Source: Lutibacter sp. (GTDB lineage: Bacteria > Bacteroidota > Bacteroidia > Flavobacteriales > Flavobacteriaceae). From it: a stretch of 64,000 bases of DNA. The notes under the pieces were generated by a model. It was not told the origin of the DNA and searched no databases. It saw only the letters and a list, made by a program, of their open reading frames with translations. Made by a program: the position numbers and the translations under genes. Every line of letters begins with the position of its first letter. Position 1 is the stretch's first letter. Location of the stretch: NCBI RefSeq assembly GCF_016342705.1, contig NZ_JAEINV010000011.1:1-64000 (forward strand). Reading direction: 5' to 3'. Shown one piece after another: positions 44,683-53,900 of the stretch.

Positions 44683-45375
44683 TTAATTTTTTAATTTTTG
44701 TAAATCTTGGTTTTCGTTATAATACATTATTTCATCAATCATTTCAGCAGCGAATCCGAAATTCATATATTTTATGTGAGTTATTTTTAAAGGAAGGGTA
44801 GATGACTCCTTCATTTCTTTGCCAAAAATTATTCTAAGATTAAATTTTCGAGACATAAAAAATAATAAAGAAATGATGTATTCGTGTTTGCGTTCTTTCC
44901 AATCTTCATAATTAGAAAGATTACTACTATTTGTTTTCCATAATAGGTCTCTACCCATTAAACTGCAATCAACCTTATCGATATTATCAATAATTATGGT
45001 TTCAATATTGTAGTTGTTTTTTAATGGTATTAGCATTTTGTTGATGTGTTCAATATCTAAAATACCATCATCATTTCTGTATAGTGATTTGTCTGGAAGG
45101 TCTAAAAATAATAGTGAAGTTTTAGGTAAACAGATACTACTAAATTCTGGCTTTTCAATATCATTATAAACAAGTTGATCCTGATTTGATAATGCAATTT
45201 TATGAAATGTTTCCTGCTTTATTTCAGTTGAAATGAAAGCTACATTTTGAAAGCGATGATTGCCCGTTATTGACAAACTTTCACGCAATAATTGCTCTGA
45301 TAGTTTTTTTGTATTCTGTGATGCAATGGCAATAAGTGTTCCCAGTGGGTAGGATTGTAGATTCATATGTGTCAT
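44683..45375 (-). CDS. Second degenerate RecA/DnaB-fold protein
   Basis: A 230-residue protein with a layout like the preceding DnaB-like protein but further diverged: YPLGTLIAIASQNTKKLSEQ at the place of Walker A (no Gly-Lys-Thr/Ser), FQNVAFISTE, and NIETIIIDNIDKVDCS at the place of Walker B, where Asp is kept. The tail (MNFGFAAEMIDEIMYYNEN) resembles the end region of DnaB or KaiC domains. It may pair with the 43664 product, as the two genes have the same operator-promoter. DnaB ancestry is an inference from order and spacing of motifs. Confidence 0.65.
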   Translation of the reverse strand: MTHMNLQSYPLGTLIAIASQNTKKLSEQLLRESLSITGNHRFQNVAFISTEIKQETFHKIALSNQDQLVYNDIEKPEFSSICLPKTSLLFLDLPDKSLYRNDDGILDIEHINKMLIPLKNNYNIETIIIDNIDKVDCSLMGRDLLWKTNSSNLSNYEDWKERKHEYIISLLFFMSRKFNLRIIFGKEMKESSTLPLKITHIKYMNFGFAAEMIDEIMYYNENQDLQKLKN

Positions 45376-45390
45376 CTCATTTTAAAGATG

Positions 45391-45398
45391 TAAAAATA
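45391..45398 (-). promoter_or_regulatory. -7 element of the second RecA-fold gene
   Basis: TATTTTTA on the minus strand (one change from TAnnTTTG), exactly 11 bp from the operator at 45410 and 15 bp before the ATG. Confidence 0.6.
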
Positions 45399-45409
45399 CG
45401 AATCGTGCT

Positions 45410-45424
45410 CGCCAAGTAGTGGCG
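45410..45424 (-). promoter_or_regulatory. WYL-module operator, site 1
   Basis: CGCCACTACTTGGCG read toward the gene, with perfect 5-bp arms CGCCA/TGGCG around a 5-base centre. It lies just after the stop of the WYL gene. Confidence 0.75.
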
Positions 45425-45426
45425 AA

Positions 45427-46335
45427 CTATTTATATTTATTTAAAGATTTAGTTAATATATTTTTAATTTCATCTCTTAATTCAGTTGGGTAAATTACTT
45501 CAACTTCACTACCAATTTTTAATATTTGTGTTATAAATTCATAATTAGGAATTAAGAAAAAATCTACAAAAAATTCTCCTTTTTCATTTTCAGTATGGAT
45601 ATTTTGAGAATGGTGTAGGGGTAAACTTCTCATATATTTAATATGAATACCATCTACAAGTAGTCTAATTTTGGTTGGTTTTCCTTGGTTGAAATCCAAA
45701 CCAATAATATCATCAAAATTCTTTAGCTGAGATTTAAAATGACTTCTTTTTACATTAGACAATGTCCCTAACTTTAATTCCGAAATTCTATCAATTCCAA
45801 AAGTTCTAATTTCATTTAATTCTTTAGGAACACCAATAACGTACCATCTATTTTCATATTCTTTTAGAAATAATGGCGTAATTTCATAGTTTTTTAAGGT
45901 GTTTCTCCAAAAATTTTCATGCACAAAATGAAGCTTTCTTTTTTGATTGATTGCTACTAATATTTCTTTTAAATTATCAATTCCTTTGAGGTTTTTAGAA
46001 TCGTCAAAAGAAACATATTCCAGCATTTTATTACTATCTTTTAAACTTTCACTTAAAATATCTGCAACAGTAACGATTTCTAAAAATTTAAAAAAAGACT
46101 CTACTTTAACACTTTTACTTTTATCAATAAAATAACCTTGATGGGCTTTGCTGTATACTATCTCCAATCCGAAATCTGTTCTAATTCGTTCAATATCTCG
46201 TTCTAAGGTCCTTGGAGAAACTATAAAATCTTTGTCCTTTAAAAAGTTTAATAAATCAACTTTTGAAGGGTAGTGGAAGTCATAAATATATTGGATGATA
46301 CATTGGATTCTTCTAGAGATGATATGTGTTGCCAT
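45427..46335 (-). CDS. WYL-domain transcriptional regulator
   Basis: A 302-residue regulator when started at the ATG at 46335 (MATHIISRRIQCIIQYIYDF). An in-frame ATG at 46377 would add 14 hydrophobic residues foreign to the family. Domains: N-terminal winged HTH of the DeoR/HTH_11 type (KVDLLNFLKDKDFIVSPRTL then ERDIERIRTDFGLEI), the WYL domain (about 140-215, HFVHENFWRNTLKNYEITPL, YENRWYVIGVPKE, IRTFGIDRISEL) and a WCX-like C terminus. WYL regulators often silence defence genes and respond to nucleic acid or nucleotide signals. It sits among three copies of one operator. Confidence 0.9.
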   Translation of the reverse strand: MATHIISRRIQCIIQYIYDFHYPSKVDLLNFLKDKDFIVSPRTLERDIERIRTDFGLEIVYSKAHQGYFIDKSKSVKVESFFKFLEIVTVADILSESLKDSNKMLEYVSFDDSKNLKGIDNLKEILVAINQKRKLHFVHENFWRNTLKNYEITPLFLKEYENRWYVIGVPKELNEIRTFGIDRISELKLGTLSNVKRSHFKSQLKNFDDIIGLDFNQGKPTKIRLLVDGIHIKYMRSLPLHHSQNIHTENEKGEFFVDFFLIPNYEFITQILKIGSEVEVIYPTELRDEIKNILTKSLNKYK

Positions 46336-46394
46336 ACTATTATTTAAATTGATTGTTAAAAGTAAGTAAAGTATCACAACAAATGATTTTTATA

Positions 46395-46409
46395 CGACAC
46401 TATTTGGCG
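46395..46409 (+). promoter_or_regulatory. WYL-module operator, site 2
   Basis: CGACACTATTTGGCG read toward the plus-strand gene at 46439, 11 bp before its TAATTTTG. It lies in the divergent space, so it may also control the WYL gene itself. Confidence 0.75.
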
Positions 46410-46420
46410 AACTTATTTCA

Positions 46421-46428
46421 TAATTTTG
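46421..46428 (+). promoter_or_regulatory. -7 element of the 46439 gene
   Basis: TAATTTTG matches TAnnTTTG exactly. It ends 10 bp before the ATG, so the transcript would have almost no leader. Confidence 0.65.
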
Positions 46429-46438
46429 ACTTTATTTT

Positions 46439-47020
46439 ATGGAAAAAATAGTAAGAGTTAAATTATTTGGTGAGGCACTTAAACTACACAAGCTAAAAAT
46501 AGATGTTGGTTTAATGCCAATCCTTATTCAGGTTGCCAATAAAATTAAATTGCCGTTGTTGGAAGCATTAACAGATATAGAATTTTTCAGGGTGTTAAAT
46601 ATGAAGGAGTTTCAATCTCTTAATGATTTAACCAGTTCTACTTTTAGCGGACTAATTAATAATTATAGAAACCAAGTAGAAATAACTTACGGTAGAAAAC
46701 GAATCGCCAAATTTAATATTGATACACTATTATATCCAACAACTTTATTTCCATTATACAATACTCAGGTTAATTTTATTAATACTCGTAATTTAAGTAC
46801 TGGAATTTATGTTGAAGAACGAGAAATTGGGCTTATAGGAACCTATGAAATAGCGGTTGGAAATTTTCAAATAGATGTATTACAATTTTATTTAACTAAA
46901 ATAAATTATTCATCTGTTCCTTATGAATTATTGAATGCCATTACATATAACAATCAGAAATTAATTTGTTTAAAATCGGATACCCTACTGAATAGGCAGA
47001 TAGCATTTTCTATAGGATAA
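46439..47020 (+). CDS. Unknown protein of the WYL module
   Basis: A 193-residue soluble protein with no recognised domain. Visible features are an N-terminal part (VRVKLFGEALKLHKLKIDVG, LPLLEALTDIEFFRVLNMKE) and a beta-rich C-terminal half (TGIYVEEREIGLIGTYEIAV). It is divergent from the WYL regulator and is tied to the two RecA-fold genes by an identical operator-promoter arrangement, so it probably belongs to the same system. The leader is extremely short. Convergent with the DUF2779 gene. Confidence 0.7.
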   Translation: MEKIVRVKLFGEALKLHKLKIDVGLMPILIQVANKIKLPLLEALTDIEFFRVLNMKEFQSLNDLTSSTFSGLINNYRNQVEITYGRKRIAKFNIDTLLYPTTLFPLYNTQVNFINTRNLSTGIYVEEREIGLIGTYEIAVGNFQIDVLQFYLTKINYSSVPYELLNAITYNNQKLICLKSDTLLNRQIAFSIG

Positions 47021-47043
47021 AGAAACTTTGATATTGATCCCAG

Positions 47044-48528
47044 TTAAACAATTGTTTTCAATTTCTCTAAAATTTTCACCATTGCAAACGTATCCATTTT
47101 ACAATATTCTAATAAATCTTTACGTGTTTTTTCAATATCACCTTGAAATGTACCAATAACCATTTGGGTAAACGTATTACTAGCTGTACCACCTTCTTTT
47201 ATTTCTAAATCTTGATAAGATAGTTCTGGTACCAGTGCAGGTAATACATATTTGATAGAATAACTGCCAATCATTTTTGGTGAGTAATACCATTTCTTTT
47301 GAAAAGGTGTCATCAAATCTTTTAAACGAATTATTATGTTGTTAATTTCAAACGTATACTGAGGGTATAAAGCCATTAAATCATTCAACTTTCCTCTTTC
47401 AAAACCAATATTATATACTAAAACATCTCCATAAGTTCCACAATCCTCAATCAATTGTTTTACAAAAGCATCTCTTGGATCTAGATTAGGATTTGCTTCC
47501 GCTAAGTATTCTTTATGTGTTATTTCTCCATTTTGCTTTTCAATATGTAAAGAATATTGAAAAACCAATTGCTGATAAGGCCTGCTATTATTATAAATAG
47601 GAACAGCAGCAGTCATTGTTTCAAAATCTAAATGGTAAATAGGATATTCAAGGTTATTTACAAAATGTTGAATATTGGGTTTGTCAATGAATGTTTTTTG
47701 TTCCAATTCGCTAATAACCTGTACTTGCTGTTTTTCATTTAAAGGAGCTGTGGATAAATCTAATTGATCAAAATTGATTACTCCATTTTGGTATAATTCA
47801 AATTTTTTATCAGCTGTTAATCTTGAGATATTGAAAATTGAATAATCAGGAATATGATTCCAACATTGTCCTTTAAAATCGCAACTATATGGATTATTAC
47901 AATGTGAACCGATATCCATTACTGGAACCTCTTTTTGTGCTATTACTGTTTTAAAACGCGCAATTTGATTCGGAATGGATGGTAAAACCTCCAAAACTTT
48001 ATCATATACAGATTCCACCGAAAAAAGTTCATGAATATCAATATCTCCATCTTTCACATATTGATTGTTAATATGAACAATTGAAATATCTTTTAAATCT
48101 ATTCCAGAATTTACAATGGTGTAATATTGAATTGCAGCATCCATAATATAGGTATCAGAAACACTGGTGGAACTTTTTACTTCATAAGCTCTCCAACCGT
48201 ATTGATCTTTTACTAAAATATCTAGCGCAACAATAACACCGTTGTATTGAAATGTGGCTTCGTAAATTATTTGCTCACCATCTTTAATAAACTGTAATGT
48301 TTTCACTACCGATTTAGCCATTTCGTAATAATTCTCTGGAGAAGCGTCAACTCCTTCAGGAAATAATCCTTGTGCTAATAAACCAACATTGGTTCCTTGA
48401 CTAAATATAGCCTGCAATTGAGGCGAAGCTACATCGCGCAAATTGTAATTGTGTTTATACAAATACAAAGATTTTTCGCATTGAAGACCGCGAATAAATG
48501 TTGATTTAGATAAGATTGCTTTTTCCAT
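47044..48528 (-). CDS. DUF2779 protein, Cas4-like nuclease plus DEDD exonuclease-like domain
   Basis: A 494-residue protein. Residues 1-235 resemble a PD-(D/E)XK nuclease of the Cas4/RecB type: IYEATFQYNGVIVALDILVK, YEVKSS (catalytic Glu-Val-Lys) and a Cys cluster (SHCNNPYSCDFKGQCW) that may hold an iron-sulfur cluster together with an early Cys (GLQCEKSLYL). The C-terminal half is the DUF2779 domain with a DEDD exonuclease-like start (YPIYHLDFETMTAAVP) and a later Asp (LLEYCKMDTFAMVKIL). DNA or RNA processing is inferred. Its position next to defence genes fits a nuclease role. Confidence 0.85.
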   Translation of the reverse strand: MEKAILSKSTFIRGLQCEKSLYLYKHNYNLRDVASPQLQAIFSQGTNVGLLAQGLFPEGVDASPENYYEMAKSVVKTLQFIKDGEQIIYEATFQYNGVIVALDILVKDQYGWRAYEVKSSTSVSDTYIMDAAIQYYTIVNSGIDLKDISIVHINNQYVKDGDIDIHELFSVESVYDKVLEVLPSIPNQIARFKTVIAQKEVPVMDIGSHCNNPYSCDFKGQCWNHIPDYSIFNISRLTADKKFELYQNGVINFDQLDLSTAPLNEKQQVQVISELEQKTFIDKPNIQHFVNNLEYPIYHLDFETMTAAVPIYNNSRPYQQLVFQYSLHIEKQNGEITHKEYLAEANPNLDPRDAFVKQLIEDCGTYGDVLVYNIGFERGKLNDLMALYPQYTFEINNIIIRLKDLMTPFQKKWYYSPKMIGSYSIKYVLPALVPELSYQDLEIKEGGTASNTFTQMVIGTFQGDIEKTRKDLLEYCKMDTFAMVKILEKLKTIV

Positions 48529-48698
48529 ATATTGATTATTTACAGTGACGCCATTTTTTCTTATTTACACTTGTTTTTCATTTTTCACGAGACTTCATAA
48601 ATCTTTGCGATAATGGAACATTTCCACTAGACCTAAGTTCTAAAAAACTAGATCTAGTGAAACATTTATTCCAAGAATGATTATGGTCAGTTTTGAAT

Positions 48699-49175
48699 TT
48701 AGTTCTGACTAGGCATTTGAAAATCCTTTCCTTTCCATTCTTTTACAAAGTCATCATAATTATTTTTTGCCATACTAATTACTTCTGAGCTTTGAGTGAA
48801 ATCTAATACACTACCTCCTTGTTTTGCAATTTCAATTGCAAGCATACCAAGAATATACGTTTGAAGTCCTGCAGTTGCAGCTCCGAACAAACATAAAGCA
48901 GGGGCGGCCCAAACACTTCCTGTTCCCCACGATAATAGTTTAGCTCCTTCTATAAATAGATTTCTTCCTACCATATTTACTGAACCCAACAATCCTATTG
49001 ATTTCAATAATGTCCATTTAGTAATTTTGAGTCCATAAACATTGCCTATATGGTTAACCATAATAGCGTTTTGACCAACAATAGCAGCAGAAGATGCTGG
49101 AACTGGAAATGCTCCCGTTAACGATGCCATAATAGTATATTTCCCGACGATTTTAATTGAATTTGAATTTTTCAT
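48699..49175 (-). CDS. DUF697-like membrane-associated protein
   Basis: A 158-residue protein started at the ATG at 49175 (MKNSNSIKIVGKYTIMASLT); an in-frame ATG at 49217 would add 14 non-conserved residues. It has the DUF697 pattern: ASLTGAFPVPASSAAIVGQN, IMVNHIGNVYGLKITK, then Gly/Ala-rich hydrophobic helices (AAPALCLFGAATAGLQTYIL). DUF697 domains often accompany small GTPases and associate with membranes. Function here unknown. Confidence 0.7.
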   Translation of the reverse strand: MKNSNSIKIVGKYTIMASLTGAFPVPASSAAIVGQNAIMVNHIGNVYGLKITKWTLLKSIGLLGSVNMVGRNLFIEGAKLLSWGTGSVWAAPALCLFGAATAGLQTYILGMLAIEIAKQGGSVLDFTQSSEVISMAKNNYDDFVKEWKGKDFQMPSQN

Positions 49176-49242
49176 TTCATTTAGTTTTAAATTATACCTC
49201 AAAATTATTCTAAACAAAATGTTGCTTCAGTCCGAAATCGTA

Positions 49243-49851
49243 CTATTCTCTTAATTTTCGTAAAATCCTATAATAAGTATCTTTAGATCGGATACCAAGA
49301 TACTTTATAATATGATCTATTTTTATACTTAGCAACTCGGGGTTTTCCCGTTGAAACTTTTCTATTTTATGTTTAGTAGATAAAGATTGTAAATCTCTTA
49401 ATCTGTTCGTTAATTCCATGAAACTTCTTTCTTCAAATTCAGAAAATATTTCTTTTAAGTCAGAATCAGATTCAATTACCTTGTCAAGAATAGATTTTTG
49501 AACTACTACAATAGTTGATCTTTCTATAGCTTCAATAACTTCAGTTGATGCTCTATTGAAGAAATAACTTTCGTGATTGATAACGAAGGGAATGTTTTTT
49601 TCCTGCGCTACATTAGCATAAAATATTTTAGATACAAATTCCTCTGAATCATATTTATTATCAAATTCATATTCATATTTTGATATTAATTTTCCATCAA
49701 ATAACATTGCGAATTCCGCCTGTCTTTCTCCATAATTTAGGAATTTTTGATCTTTTTCAAGTGTTTTATAATCAACATATTTGGCGAAACTTTTATTTTT
49801 TTCGAAATATTTTTCCAATCTATCCTTAAAGACATCAAGTGTAAAATCCAT
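49243..49851 (-). CDS. Crp/Fnr-like regulator (cyclic-nucleotide-binding fold)
   Basis: A 202-residue protein that follows the Crp/Fnr plan of Bacteroidota: an N-terminal beta-roll (LEKDQKFLNYGERQAEFAML, FDGKLISKYEY), a long dimer helix and a C-terminal winged helix (IKIDHIIKYLGIRSKDTYYR ILRKLRE). The residues that bind cAMP in E. coli Crp are not evident, as is usual for this branch. It precedes the DUF697 gene on the same strand by about 70 bp. Confidence 0.75.
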   Translation of the reverse strand: MDFTLDVFKDRLEKYFEKNKSFAKYVDYKTLEKDQKFLNYGERQAEFAMLFDGKLISKYEYEFDNKYDSEEFVSKIFYANVAQEKNIPFVINHESYFFNRASTEVIEAIERSTIVVVQKSILDKVIESDSDLKEIFSEFEERSFMELTNRLRDLQSLSTKHKIEKFQRENPELLSIKIDHIIKYLGIRSKDTYYRILRKLRE

Positions 49852-49863
49852 ATATTATTTGTG

Positions 49864-50232
49864 TTATTTAAGGTTTCCTTTTTCTTTGTATACTCTATAT
49901 TCATTTAATACACTTTGGATTTTGGTCATTGCAAATGCAAGTATTGAAACATCGTCAATCCAACCTAAAACAGGAATCATATCTGGAATTGCATCTAAAG
50001 GAGAAATGACATAAACTATAGCTCCAATGATAATTGTAAAGCTTGCAGCATTAATTTTAAAATTACCATTCCAATGGTCTTTAACCATTTCAAGCAATAA
50101 TTTAAAATTATTCATTTGATCACCTAATTTATCCGCTTTTATTTGGGCCTTTTCCATATCTTCAGGTGTTAAAGTTACATTTTGATACTGTTTGAATTTT
50201 TCTTTAGCATCTTTTTTTTGCTTCTCATTCAT
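49864..50232 (-). CDS. DUF1232 (YkvA-like) membrane protein
   Basis: A 122-residue protein with a charged N-terminal helix and the DUF1232 core AIVYVISPLDAIPDMIPVLG WIDDVSILAFA, typical of YkvA-family small membrane proteins. It lies 20 bp after the metallopeptidase gene at the end of the restriction operon and 12 bp before the Crp-like gene. Function unknown. Confidence 0.85.
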   Translation of the reverse strand: MNEKQKKDAKEKFKQYQNVTLTPEDMEKAQIKADKLGDQMNNFKLLLEMVKDHWNGNFKINAASFTIIIGAIVYVISPLDAIPDMIPVLGWIDDVSILAFAMTKIQSVLNEYRVYKEKGNLK

Positions 50233-50252
50233 AAGTTTAAAATATTATTGGG

Positions 50253-50933
50253 TTACAAATCCATACCGGCGCCATTTATTTTTAACCAGCTAATTTGTTT
50301 ATCGTAATTAGGTAAAATTTTATCAACCTCGTTCCAAAATTCTTTGGTGTGATTCAAATGAATTAAATGTGCTAATTCGTGAACTACAATATAATTCAAC
50401 ACATTAATGGGTGCCATTGCACATTTCCAATGAAAATTTACATTTCTTTTTGAAGTGCAAGAAGCCCATCTATTTTGTAATTCCATTACTTTAACTTCCT
50501 TCGGATTTACTGCTAATTGTTCTTGGTATTTTTTTACTAATAAAGGCAATTTTTCTTTTAATTTTCCTTTATAAAATTCAATGAATAGTTCTTTTGCTTT
50601 TGACACGTCATTTTTAGATAACAAAAAATATCCTTTTTTAAATATCACTTCACCTAAATTTTCATCAACTAATTTTAAGCGATAATTTCTGCCTAAATAC
50701 AAAAAAGATTGCCCACTAACATACTCTCTATATACCTGACTAGTATTTGACTGAACCCAGTCTGCTAGATTTTTATGAATTTGATATTCTTTTGATTTAA
50801 GCACTTCTAAAATATCTTCATCAGTAAGAGTTTCTGGAACACGAGCAGACACACTTCCATTTCTTTCAATAAAGATGCTCAGTGTTTTTCTTTTACTTTT
50901 ATGAATGGTAATATCTACTCCAGATACGATCAT
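50253..50933 (-). CDS. YgjP-type (DUF45/M48-like) zinc metallopeptidase
   Basis: A 226-residue protein with the YgjP layout: an N-terminal beta domain (VDITIHKSKRKTLSIFIERN; LYLGRNYRLKLV), then ELQNRWASCTSKRNVNFHWK and the zinc site VVHELAHLIHLNHTKEFW (HExxH near residue 184, third His downstream). It overlaps the end of hsdR by four bases. Genes of this family very often follow hsdR in type I systems, where their role is unclear; turnover of the restriction enzyme is a reasonable guess. Confidence 0.9.
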   Translation of the reverse strand: MIVSGVDITIHKSKRKTLSIFIERNGSVSARVPETLTDEDILEVLKSKEYQIHKNLADWVQSNTSQVYREYVSGQSFLYLGRNYRLKLVDENLGEVIFKKGYFLLSKNDVSKAKELFIEFYKGKLKEKLPLLVKKYQEQLAVNPKEVKVMELQNRWASCTSKRNVNFHWKCAMAPINVLNYIVVHELAHLIHLNHTKEFWNEVDKILPNYDKQISWLKINGAGMDL

Positions 50934-53900
50934 AATTCACTAGTTAATTCCTGATGTCTTTTTTTTGCTAAACTCATAATTTCTACACTTAATTTTTCGT
51001 GCAAATCTGATATTACTTCAATACCTGAAAAGTCTAGTAAGTCATCTAATTCTCCTTGTAGCTTTCTAATTTCAGCATCTCTATCACTCCAAAATTTAGG
51101 TTTATTTACGGCATCCTGCAATACCGCTACTATTTTAATAGTGAGTTCTTTAATTTTTTCTTTTTCAGTTTCTTCGATAAGTTCATCATTATATGCCGTG
51201 AACATTATAAAATCGAAAAAAGGAAGTTCTTGCTCTGCTAGACCAGGTTCTTCATTCTCTCCTTTTCTGCCTTTTGCTAAATCATCACGTACTTTGTCAA
51301 ATTCCTCAACTATCTGATCCCAATTCCCTTTATAGCGTTCTAATATTTCTTCCATTCTTTGAAGAAAACGCTTATATAGCCCTGGGTCTTTATTGATATT
51401 TACTTTTATATGACGTCTAATGGCATGTTCCATTTCAGAGGCTTTTGATTTTGAGTTTTTACCCATCTTATCAACCTCTTTTTTAAATTTCTCCGATAAT
51501 AAACTTACTGGTGGAATTTTGCTATTGATGCCTAATGTTTCCAAATGAGCATCAATCATTTTTCGGATTTTTGGTTTTGCCCATTTTAAATCCATTGTTG
51601 GATCTTTGTATCTATTTCTAATACGCACTAATAAATAACCAAATCTTTTTGCTGGAATGTAATATTTCTTTCCTGCATCGTTATTAAATAACAAGTCTAA
51701 ACTATCAAAAAAAGCTTTTAAATAGGTGTCAAATTGTGCTCTAAAAGGAATTGCTGCTGCCATTTCAATACAATCTTCAGCTAATTGAAATTCAACATCT
51801 TTATCTGTCATTCGTTGCTCGGCAAACTTTTTAAATTCTTTGATTCCCTTATCCTCAAATAATTGAACCATCCGGTTGTAACGTGCTTCTAATACTGGAA
51901 TTTCTTTATTGATATCTCTGAAATACGCTAATAATTCTTTGATGTCTTCTTCATCTTCAGCTCCCCAAATATTTAATGCTTCTTTTAAATTATTAGAAAC
52001 GCCATAATAATCAACTAACAATCCGTGTGTTTTGTCTTTTTTGGTACGGTTTACTCTTGCAATTGCTTGTAATAAATCGTGCTCACGAATGCTTTTATCT
52101 AAATACATTACTTGTGCAATTGGTGCATCAAAACCAGTTAATAGTTTGTCGCAAACACATAAAAAAGCGACACCTGTTTCGGGTTTTTCATAATTCCCTT
52201 CTTCAGCTGTGGTGTAATCAAAATCTTTTTTAAAATTATCTACCGCTTTAAATTCTTTCGCTTTTTTTCTTGCCGCACTGATATAACCTAGTTCATTATT
52301 GTCTTGTTTTGTAACTACTGTACAGGCTTCTATAAAAGCAATTTTTTTGATTAAATCTTGATCTGGTTGTGCTTTGTTTTTTTCAATTTCAAGACGTTCT
52401 TTTAGCGCCTTTTCAATTAAACTCTGGTAACGAGCTGCTGCCATAATAGAACTAGCAACCACCATTGCTTTAAAACCATTGGGTAAAATATCATCCACAT
52501 AATGGTTCACTATATTTTTAGCAATTTTCGTTAAACGAGGCATATTTTCTAAATAAGCTTGCATTGTACCGTAACGTTTTTGTATTTCTTCCTTTACCTC
52601 TTTTGTTTGCTCTTTAAAAACATCTTCAAATTCAGCATCAAAGGCTTCCTTAGATTTTATTTTATCCTTGCTAGTTTTTCCGATGTATACAATATCTAAA
52701 GTTGCTCGGTCATCTACAGCTTCCCTAATTTTATAGGTATCTATAAATTCTCCAGAGCCACCAAAACGTTCATGTGTTTTTTGTTTATGTCTATCCGTTA
52801 ATAAAGGTGTACCTGTAAAAGCGATTTTTGCAGCATTGGGAAAGGCTGTAAATAAATTATCACCCATTTCACCTCCTTGGGTTCTATGTGCTTCATCAAT
52901 AAGTATTACAATACGATCTGAATTATTTACAACTTCAAAAGGTTTGAATTCGGGTACTACATTTTCTTCTACAAATGCCTTCATTAAAGCTTTTGAATGC
53001 TTTAATTCTTCTTGTATAAATTTATGAATCATTACCATACTTAAATCAGAGGCATTTCCACTTAACTTTGGTTGTAATTCTTTACGTGACTTTACAATAT
53101 TTTTTTCTTTAAATTCATTTGTTAAACGAGCGGTATTGGATAATTGATCTTCTAAATCTACACGGTCAATCATCATAATTACCTTGTAATCCTTTAAGTC
53201 GTTTTGTGACCTTAATTTGCGAACAAAAAACACCATTGTTAAGGATTTTCCAGAACCTTGCGTATGCCAAACCACTCCTGAACGGGCTATTGCAGATTGT
53301 TCATTTCGTAAACGTTCTAAAATTTTACCTACTGCACGGTATTGCTGGTAACGACAAACAACTTTAACCTCAACACCTTCTTTTATTTCCATAAACAAGG
53401 TAAAGTGTTGCAGTACATCTAATAAAATTTCTTTATTCAATAAACCGTGAATTACCACTTCCTGACGCACTTTTGGTTCTTTATGTAAACCATTGTTACG
53501 GTATCGTATTTCTTCCTCTTCTGCATAGGAATTGATGTCAAAGGTTTTATATACCTCAGGAAAAATATCTTTCCAATTTAAATAGTATTCAAAATCACCA
53601 GTAATAGATCCTAGACGTGCCTCTTCACCGTGAGTAGCAATGTTGAACAAGTTGTAATAAAATAAGCGTTCTTCACCTTCTTTTGTGCCGAAATCATCTT
53701 CACGGGTATTGGCATACCGCATAATTTGGTTGATGCTTTCTGAGATAGGATCTGATACATCTACATCTTTACATTCAATTACAGAAAACGGTAAACCGTT
53801 TACAAACAATACAATATCTGGAATAATTCCTTCACGAGGACCTCCAGGTGTAACTACTCTAAACTGGTTGATTGCTATAAAAGAATTGTTATCCCAATTT

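Noticed and set aside
48541-48560. Half of the WYL operator (CGTCACT on the minus strand) near the DUF2779 start
   Set aside because: Only one arm matches, the TTGGCG half is missing and no -7 box lies 11 bp downstream.
48645-48685. CACTAGA/TCTAGTG inverted repeat downstream of the DUF697 gene
   Set aside because: Long loop and no T tract on either strand; too weak to call a terminator or site.
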